From Diospyros lotus (Eukaryota; Streptophyta; Magnoliopsida; Ericales; Ebenaceae), in the NCBI RefSeq assembly GCF_014633365.1, contig NC_068351.1, forward strand, positions 25,516,366-25,580,365: a DNA stretch of 64,000 bases, written 5' to 3'. The first letter of the stretch is position 1; each line of letters begins with the position of its first letter. This document shows positions 56,161 to 64,000 of this stretch, piece by piece. A program made the position numbers and the translations under genes. The notes below the pieces were generated by a model that was not told the origin of the DNA, made no database searches, and worked only from the letters and a program-made list of their open reading frames with translations.

Positions 56161-58123
56161 TATTAGTGTAGGTGCTCTAGACCCAATCAGATTGGGCATG
56201 TTGTACACTGACAATTCTAATCATGTTTATTATTTGAATAAGGAGTTGTTCAAATTCACAAGAAGTCATTCTATTAGTTTCTTATTATTATTGTAATAAC
56301 CAAATGAAACTAGATAGAAGTCCATATGATGTATATTGTGATTAATCTATAAAGATGTGAGATGATGCATCATAGTTTCTAGACATCATTAAACGTCTCA
56401 AGTCGTAGCAATGTCAAGAATGGACATTGACAATTGCGGTAAGACTTGTATGTAATATGTTTTTGCTATGTGATAACAATGGGGGTCTCACACCCATAGG
56501 CATGGGGATGCTTAGACAAGTACATAGGTGACCAATGTTGGAGAACATGTCACTGGATATGACTCGTCATGAGAATCCATTTTGGTTATATGTTGATGGA
56601 ATTCTCATACGAGATGGGTGTAACTAATCCTTGGACTTGAGGCTGTCACAGTCATCTCATTAGAAGACCGGTATGCTTTGACATCGTTTCGATGGGCCTA
56701 GATAAAGGCTGCATGTGGGCGATCGTTGGGTATATCGCGAGGCTTATGGAGATGGGTGCATAGCCAAGATGGGACTCGTCTATCCCTTAATAGAGGATGA
56801 TGTATCTAAGGCGCCTTCGGTGGATATTCACTTTAAATCCATGGCCATGGTGAAAGAGATCAATAAGGAATTATTGATTCACTTTCTAATTAAGTGAAGA
56901 TATCCGGAAGACTGAAGAAAACTCATGTGATCGTTATCAAGCAACATATCGCCATACTTGAGATCACATAAGATACATTGACGAGATGATTGAATTACAC
57001 GGTAACCATGCTCGTGAAAGGTTATTTGCGGAATATGAATCCTTCTGAATAATTGGGTAGGCATGATGCCTTACTAGATGCCAATCTTGTCTTATGTGTT
57101 CGTACTGACACATTGCCAACATATTCGGAAGCCTAATGAGTCATACGCAATAGACACGGTCTTTGGCTTAAATCAGGAGAGTGGATGTATGGTTAACTGG
57201 GCACTTCGGCAAGAAGTTGTGCCGTCATAGGTTCTCACGGAAAAAGAACAAATTGACGTAATGACGTCGATATGACGAGGAGTCGTCATAAAGGAAATAG
57301 TTTCCTATAATGACAATTAATTAAATTAGGAAGGAGTTTCTAATTTAATAATTTTCTATTTGTTAGAGTGACAAATAGGAAATAAAATATATTTGGGCTT
57401 AAGTTAATATTTGGACTAAATTGGAGTTGGGTCAAATATTAAATTAAATATTATATTTTGATTAAATTAGATTTGGACCAAATATTAAATATTATATTTG
57501 GACCAAATTAGATTTGGGCCAAATATTAAATATTATATTTGGGCTTGAATTAGATTTGGGCTAAAATATTTTATTTAAATCTATAAAAGGATTTGGGCCA
57601 TTTAATTATATTTCTAGTTGGACTAAAATAAATCTACTTAATTAAGTTCCTAATTGGACTAAATTAAATGGGCCGGCCCATATCCATTAGGGTTTGAGAA
57701 ACCCTAGAGCTCTTTATAAATATCCCTTTATGAGTTGCCCAAAATATAAGAAAAAGAGAGTTTCTGGTCTAGTTTTTCAAGAGTTGAAAAACGTATTGCC
57801 ATTCACTCTTCCCCGTTTCTTTTGGCATCAATACGAAATAAGGGCGTTCTTTTTCCGTCCATACACAAGCCGCAAAAAGGAGAAGGAGCTAGCACTCCTA
57901 TTCCGCTCTCCTTGCCAACGGACGCATGCCGCGTATCACGAGTTAGAGGTCGGACACTTGAACGGCTCGAATCCGCAAACGACTCGATAATCTAAAGGTT
58001 AGATTTATTTATTTGTATGTGAATGATTTGATTTCGACGTTGATCCAATCGTCGGGATTGGGGTAAGGTTCAAAATTTTTTGAACTACGCTGTTTGCCCC
58101 GTAGCGATCTTGCTTTACTTTCA
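56161..58123 (+). repeat. Copia solo LTR, plus strand
   Basis: Inverted relative of 53397-55275. It starts TATTAGTGTAGG (the other copy has TGTTCGTGTAGG) and ends CTTTACTTTCA, 1963 bp, with near-TSD TATAT / GATAT (4 of 5). A promoter module is clear: TGGGCC and GGCCCA (57669-57680), AGGGTTT (57689), AAACCCT (57699), TATAAATA (57715-57722). The 98-codon ORF at 57694 lies over the promoter and leader and is not conserved in the other copy. Confidence 0.85.
57669..57722 (+). promoter_or_regulatory. LTR promoter: site II motifs, telo-box, TATA
   Basis: TGGGCCGGCCCA, then AGGGTTT and AAACCCTAG, then TATAAATA within 54 bp. Site II (TGGGCC) plus telo-box (AAACCCTA) near a TATA is a known arrangement in promoters of plant growth-related genes such as ribosomal protein genes. 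Confidence 0.65.
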
Positions 58124-59572
58124 GATATGCCCTAGATCCTGATTCCAATTCCTGGTGGGGCGGTCAGTCCATTAGTTGAGAGAGTGGTAAGTTGTACACA
58201 ACCCTATGTTGGCTGTGATATCTTTCCAATCTAGCTTGCTCCCACTATGCCTCAGCCTCAGCCTCTGCTGCTTCCCTAGCCCTAGCAGCCTCTAAAATGG
58301 CCTACGTCCCTAGGCTCAGTGGATATGGCAGCTTCGACAAATCTCCGTCCTTAAAATACCCTCTAGAAGCCTATAGAGATGGTGGTAATGGTGGAAAATT
58401 CATTGAGGGGATATCGAAGAAATGATCGGGCAAAGGTTTTGCAGCCTCCCCTACCACGCTCTTACCCCCTCCCTCCACCCTAGATTTTTTGCTTAGTCGT
58501 GCTAGGGGAATCGCTCTTTCTGCAATCTCCTCGGAATTAGGAACATGGACAGTATGTGGCTATTGCTCCTCTCAAGCCTCCTCCATCCGGTGTGAGGACT
58601 CAACCATTTAGCTAGAGCTAACCTTTGAAACTGTTACATCTCTACAATTCAAAAAATAACAAGACATTAGTATATCTCCAAAGTAAAAAAAGCAAAAATA
58701 AAGAAGCAAGCAAAACGAAAAGGGGTAGGGTGAGCACCCTCATCGTCAGTATCTCCTTCAAACCCTTCTTCCTCATCTACTACAGCATCCTTGTCTCCCA
58801 CCACATCGACCTCTTTATCATCCCCTTCTCCACTATCCTCCGATAAAGAGGATGATAAGGAAGTAGCCTCCTTGGACTCAGTTAATCCCAAGAAATTAGT
58901 GTCATCATCCTTTTTAGCAATTATCCATCCCGTTACTATCAGACACTCATCAATGATTAAGTCAGACAAGGCCACTAGACCCTCTTGAGCTAGTTTATTA
59001 ACCTTATCCTAGTGCTCTCGCACAAGCAACTTCACGTCTGGCCACTTGCGCACCGCCTCCCTTACTTTCTCCATGAGCTAGAATCGTGACGATCTCCAAC
59101 AACCTTGGGGTAATTAAACCATTAGCCACCTAGTCTCAAAACCATCCACCTTTTGTGGCCCACCCCTAAACAGCTTAACCTCATTATTCATGTTCTTGAG
59201 AGCCATGAATTCTTTCTCCCTTCTTATTGATTGGATGCTATAGAAGCAGCAAAATAGGGCAGTTGTAGGCTCTACCTCGTACTCCTTGCACAGGATAAAA
59301 AATTTGTTAGCACAACCCAACCATTCAGATGTAACTGGGCTGACACCAACATCTCCTAATCTAAAAATTATATCCCAAAAGGGTGTAATGGAAGCTTGAG
59401 CCCGTTCTTAGATTATCCAACTGTATTACTATGCAGCCTCCCCTAACTGTGGCTATATATTTCATCCTGTGAAGACTTCTCGGCCTCCATGAACACAGGA
59501 TCAGAAAAGCCTGCGCAGTGCTATCTATAATCTCACCCCTCAGCACTGAGTGCTAGAGATTGGGAGATATGG
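58124..59572 (-). pseudogene. Gag-like 'putative gypsy type transposon' protein, middle part
   Basis: The minus-strand segments read LRGEIIDSTAQAFLIL (59500-59545), then GCANKFFILCKEYEVEPTTA, FCCFYSIQSIRREKEFMALK and KVDGFETRWLMV (59320-59114), and an acidic stretch SEDSGEGDDKEVDVVGDKD (about 58800-58850). The pattern of a leading FF.LC.EYEVEP, FYSI and GF..RWLMV fits the plant putative gypsy-type transposon gag domain (Pfam Transposase_28-like). Frames change and stops occur, so it is broken. Followed on the minus strand by the coiled-coil part. Confidence 0.6.
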
Positions 59573-62095
59573 TGTAGTGACCCGTGTCAGGGCTTAAAAG
59601 ATTTTAATAAATTATTTATTTTGAGACTTGGAGTTTTGGGAGCTAAAGTAATTTTATCTATTTATTTATTCAATTATTTATTTTGACCAAGGAAATTATT
59701 TCATGTGAATTATGATTCAAAGGAGAGTATTATTAGTATTATTCAGAAATTATATGAAAGAGGCAAATGAGGAAAACAATAAGGATAGGGCGCTGATTTA
59801 AAAAGGGTAATTTGGGTAAATCTGATTTGGGCTAGGTTTAAGGGGTTTAAGCTTATATATATATATATATGCTACAGTGCCCTAAGGAGTTGCGTCGTGT
59901 TGCATTCTGGGCAAGCTAGGAGGTAGAGAGAATGGAGGAAAGGCATGGGTGCATAGCATTGAGATAACTCTTGGTTTCTATTCCTTCTTTTCATTATAGA
60001 GATCTCCAACCCATTAAGAGTAAAGCCTTGAACTGGTCACGTTGGTTTCATTCACATATAGGTTTGCATTATATATAATAGAAGCGACTGTAGAGACTTG
60101 GGATTTCAGTTCATAGGGTTAAGGCAAGTGCTTCTTCTTCTTGATTTTTACTTGACATTCAAGTTTCAGCCATAAGATAACCTTTCAAGCAATTTTTAGT
60201 AATATTTCAGTTTCCTTGTTCGTTCATATGTATATATATACGCTCATATATAATGTATTACAATGAGTTCTTTTTGGTGATCTATCTTTGATTTTCCAAG
60301 TTTAATTCCATTTCAATGGGAATTTGATCTTCCCATGCCTTCTTGCGAAATGGTTTAGCCTTAGGATGATTTGATTGGGTTATATATATATATATATAGT
60401 TAAGTTGCAGAGAGTATATATATATACGTATATCACGTTGCAGAGGATGGAGGGACCTTGAATTTGAGTTCTTAATTCAATTTGATCCCTTTCTAGTTGA
60501 GATGTATCATGTTTCCAATGATTCTTCTTTGAATCAACTAGTTTAAGAGTTGATTTCTTAATTAAATTGCATAAGCATTGCAAAGGCTCTGGAAGATACT
60601 GTAGCGAATGCACTGTAGCGCTGAATTTGATTTCAACTAATTTATTTTTTTTAGTTTAATTATTCCTTCTTAGTAAGTTTTAAAAAAATAGATTTAAAAT
60701 TTTTATTAATGAAGTTTAATGAGTTTTAATGAACACTTATACCTCATAAATCATTCTTAAGCATGTTTTATACATCTAGCTTATCCTTAATGTCATAAGA
60801 CTTGAGATGTATTATTTATCATTGAGTTTTAATTAAAATAAATATTATTGTATCCATTACTCCATATTAATTCTTAAGAGATGTAATATTGGTTGCCTCA
60901 ACATAATTTATCAAACATTCAAAGTTTTAATGTTCTAAAATCCTCAAGACTTGTAATTGGAGTTTAATATTGCTTTCCAAGTTTAATGAGTGCTAAGCTA
61001 ATTGTCTTGGTTAAAGAGTAGTAATTAAATTGAGATAAGAGTTAGAGACTCCATATTCTTATAATCATTCCAAGGTATCAAGTCTTAATACATTGAGAAT
61101 TAAGACACATGCATTACATGAGATTATATGAGTTTATGTGCATTCATGATTGAGTGAGCATTGAGCATGATATTACTTGGAGCACTTCATATTGTGTGCT
61201 AGCATGTACTTGATGCATCATGCATTGATAGGCAGCCTAGTCCGCAATGGGATCCCTTGAGCTTGTTTTTGAGATTATCAACTACCAGTAGTTAGGGGCA
61301 CGTACGGCCCTAGCGAGTTATTTTATTTTTGCTCCCAGCTTATGGAGCCGGGGTTTTGACCCTAGTGTATTTATATGTGCTTATTATTTATTGTTGCAGG
61401 TTCTAGCCACAGGTAGGTATGAGATTTGTTTCTTGGCCTTGTGCCATGAGATGTGTTGCATTGAGCTATGTGGGCCTCAGTGCCAATATTTGCATTCCTG
61501 CATGAGTTATATGTTTAATTAAACCTGCATATCAATCAAGGAATTGAGCTTATTTCAATATGTCCCTCAATTGAGTATTTATATCATTCAATCCACGACT
61601 AACCAACCTCTATATTGAGTGAGTCAGTTATTCCTCATTTTGAAATGAGTTGGTCAAGTCGAGTTCAAGACTTTCCTCGATTCCGTATTATTGTTTCTTC
61701 ATTGCTTATTACTTGTTGAGTCTTGTGACTCACCTTGTATTCCTCATCATTCCAGGTACTAGGGATAAAGCACCTGAGGTTGGTCCTAGCAGTAGCAGTG
61801 GGGGACGCTAGTTTTTTCTATAGACACGAAGCCTGCTCACACTGTGAGATTCTAGTGTTTTGGTTGTCAGTTTATAGTTGATTTTCTTTCCTTATGTTGA
61901 GGGATATGTTATTTAGTTGCTAGTATTGGCTGAGTTGTTATGTTGAGCTTATAGATTCATGGAGACTTAGGTTATTTCTTTATGTTATTTCCCAGTTACG
62001 AGAGTTTGTTTCTAATTCTTCAGTTTTAATATTTGTTTTAGTTTTTAATTCAGTTGATGGTGTGGCACTTTCCCCTCAGTTTTGTGAGAGTGGGG

Positions 62096-63605
62096 TGTTG
62101 GAAATGTATGCCCTAAAGACATGTTTTGTTTAATTTATGGTAATGATGTTTCTTTTATTCAGTTCATGGCACATATATTATTTGCATTTAATTGTTGGAA
62201 AAAGTGTCCATGCTATTAAGTAAGTGATTCATGTGATGGGTCGTTCTTCACAGTTAGGCATGAATCATGGGTACTTAATAAGCAAGAAAAACATTACTCT
62301 TGATCTTTTGATAGAACTGGACATTCTATCATGATAAGATCATTGTGCAATAGATCCTAATGGAGGATGGCTTGCCTTAGCTAGTAAACAGTCCGTTTAC
62401 TCTAATTGTACAAGCGCATTTGGAATGCGTAGAGTGGACCTGTGATAGAAGCTAATGACAAAGTACTAATTATCATGGAGCTAGTCTATCACTGCTACTA
62501 CGTGGACGAGTACTCTAATACTTGAGTATTAGTTGGTGGTCTAGTGAACCTAGAGCTATATTCTTAGATTCATTGTAGGTGAGGTCTATCAAAGATCAAT
62601 ATCCTTTTGAGTTGGGAGTATGGTTTCTAATTAGCTAAGACAGACTAATACAAGATAGTTTCTGTGATTCACCTCCTTGTGATTGTCTAAGAATAATCAA
62701 ATAATCCAGGGCCCTGGGAACGTGACTTAAGAGTGTGTGCTTCTGGGTAGCTCCTAGTGATAAGCAAGTACATTCGAGTAGTCACGGATTATTGGACTAG
62801 TGATCTAAGGATGGTAGAAATCATTTAGAGAGGTGTTAGTACATTATTCCTTTCTAAATGATGGGTGTTACGCAGAAGGGTATTTTCGTCATTACACTAG
62901 TAAGTCAAAGACATGGCGTATGCAAAATTATTCATGGGGTCAGTGTTACCATATGGTGATAGTTGGAACACTTAGAATGACAAAATATAGCTATTAGGTA
63001 GCAGGGATATTTTGGTCATTTTAGTAGCCGTGAATAATTTATCTTTTGGTCCCCGGGGTAGCTCGATGTAACTCATGTATTTTTTAATACATTTGGCTTG
63101 TTGGGTGAATTACATTAAGAGAGAATTATTTTATTCAGGATGGTCCATAATTAATTGGGCTAGAATAAAATAATAGTTCATTAGTTTAATTAATTAAATT
63201 GGGCTAACCCAATTAGAAAATTAATTAAATGGACTTGGCCCATTAGGTTTTGGCCCACTAGGGTTTTAACCCTAGGGTTCTCCCTATATATATCTCTCTT
63301 TGGTTGTTTTTTCATCCAGGGTCATTTTTGCTCTTCTTCACCGAAGGGAGGCCACGAGTTCGAGTCATATTTCGAAAGACCGAAAAGAGAGCCTCCAAGT
63401 TCTGATGCGAAGAAGCCGAAGGATCGCAGGACAGCCGTCGTCTCCACCACGCGCCGTAGCTCCCGCTCATCCTGCTCCCATCGCTCCATTCCGACCAGTA
63501 ATCCGTCGTAAAAGTAAGTCTCCTAGATTCTAATCAATACGAGGAACGGTTTTGATTTTAAACCGCTTCCGTTGCATGCTATGTTTCCTCGTTCATGATC
63601 CTTCA
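62096..63605 (+). repeat. Solo LTR (Copia-like), plus strand
   Basis: TGTTGGAAATG to GATCCTTCA, 1510 bp, perfect TSD TGGGG (62091-62095 and 63606-63610). Inverted copy of 30461-31949. The promoter contains GGCCCA (63238 and 63252), AGGGTTT (63260), and TATATATAT (63285). The 77-codon ORF at 63300 begins at the expected transcript start; it is not conserved as an ORF in the other copy. Confidence 0.94.
63238..63293 (+). promoter_or_regulatory. LTR promoter: site II motifs, telo-box, TATA
   Basis: GGCCCA, GGCCCA, AGGGTTTTAACCCTAGGGTT and TATATATAT within 56 bp. The minus-strand copy at about 30761-30818 has the same order. Confidence 0.65.
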
Positions 63606-63675
63606 TGGGGGCGATGCAACATTTTAATTTCGTCAACGTAGCATATTTTCCTTGGCTATAAGGGAGGGTGTTACA

Positions 63676-64000
63676 TATGGCGACCTCAACAAGGCCTGAC
63701 ATACCCGTTTGAGGCCTAGAAGATGGTTGAGAAGAAGCCATGGGGTTTACCTCAAAAGTGTAAGTTTTTGGGAAGGAAAAAGGTCTCAAGAACAAAGTCT
63801 TTTGGAGACTCAGAGTCTTCAGAGAAGTCAAAAGGTTTGCAAAGTCTTTAGAAGGGTCAGAAGACTCTTCGGGAGCTCCGAATGACTTAGACTCTTCGAG
63901 AAGAAAGGCAGAAGTGTGGCTCATGGGGGACCACCATCAATTTATAGCCTGACCATTCAGAAGCCTAAGCGTAAGTTATTTGGAGACTTTCCATCCAATG
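63676..64000 (-). pseudogene. Gag-like 'putative gypsy type transposon' protein, N-terminal part (runs off the window)
   Basis: Minus-strand coding from about 63924 down to 63676. A likely start is MASSQPSSRPQTGMSG (63741), although an upstream Met at 63924 keeps the frame open. Joined across the solo LTR it continues into the piece at 59572. The element's 5' LTR and PBS should lie beyond position 64000. Confidence 0.5.

Larger units (their letters stand above)
59573..63675 (+). repeat. Solo LTR (net about 2.6 kb), split by a second solo LTR
   Basis: TGTAGTGACCCGTG to GGGTGTTACA with perfect TSD TATGG (59568-59572 and 63676-63680). The interior is interrupted at 62096-63605. It sits inside the minus-strand gag-like gene, whose reading resumes across it (GLVEVAI|SPNL). 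The (TA)n tracts at 59855 and 60380 and the ORFs inside are not genes. Orientation is uncertain because no PBS or polypurine tract adjoins it; a TATATATATATATATGC run at about 59855 would suit a plus-strand promoter. Confidence 0.88.

Noticed and set aside
57694..57990. 98-codon ORF in the Copia LTR
   Set aside because: Overlaps the TATA and leader of the LTR and is not kept open in the inverted copy at 53397-55275.
63300..63533. 77-codon ORF in the solo LTR at 62096
   Set aside because: The inverted copy at 30461-31949 does not preserve this reading on the matching strand.
63677..63695. TGGCGACCTCAACAAGG after the LTR at 63675 as a Tat/Ogre-type primer-binding site
   Set aside because: TATGG on both sides of 59573-63675 is a TSD, so the LTR is solo and the sequence is host gene DNA.

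Overview
The window is plant nuclear DNA made almost entirely of nested LTR retrotransposons. I find no intact host gene, no rRNA or tRNA gene and no CRISPR array. Evidence for a land-plant genome: Ty3/gypsy chromovirus polyproteins of the Tekay/Del and CRM types, primer-binding sites complementary to initiator-Met tRNA (TGGTATCAGAGC), Copia-type polypurine tracts, long LTRs starting TG and ending CA, and 5-bp target-site duplications (TSDs). I cannot name the species.

Layout. 1-1627: minus-strand LTR of family B. 1628-3557: low-complexity and minisatellite DNA. 3558-6018: 3' end of a decayed Tekay pol plus its LTR. 6019-10894: a CRM-type chromovirus with PBS, gag, protease, RT, RNase H and integrase, all pseudogenised. 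Its integrase is split by a 16.1-kb insertion (10895-27031, TSD TGCGA) and resumes in frame at 27037. That insertion looks like a very long AT-rich LTR. It contains a 662-bp TRIM (14420-15081) and a full-length Tekay element A (15311-25587, two 2449-bp LTRs, TSD AGTAT). Element A has an extra ORF between PBS and gag, and a single unshifted gag-pol frame with five stop codons. 27342-33512: family B element reduced to two LTRs and part of gag, with a solo LTR inside gag. 33731-37820: minus-strand LTR fragment and a large non-coding element with its 5' LTR and PBS.

37821-53396 is one decayed Tekay element (E) on the minus strand, cut into five pieces by precise insertions. In four cases, removing the insertion and one TSD rejoins the pol reading. 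The insertions are: 38799-43503, whose two terminal LTRs do not match each other; a solo LTR at 44331-46796; a solo LTR at 47326-49905; 49940-52107, made of two LTR 3' halves back to back; and a Copia 3' LTR at 53397-55275. 55420-64000 is a minus-strand gag-like coding region resembling the 'putative gypsy type transposon' proteins. It is broken by a Copia solo LTR (56161-58123) and by a solo LTR at 59573-63675, which itself holds another solo LTR (62096-63605).

Nothing here looks able to move by itself: every pol has stops, frameshifts or deletions. Solo LTRs dominate, which points to frequent LTR-LTR recombination. The most unusual structures are the mismatched-LTR insertion, the U5-to-U5 LTR palindrome, the extra ORF of element A, a short palindrome shared by otherwise divergent Tekay LTRs, and a TGGGCC/telo-box/TATA promoter module in two unrelated Copia-like LTR families.
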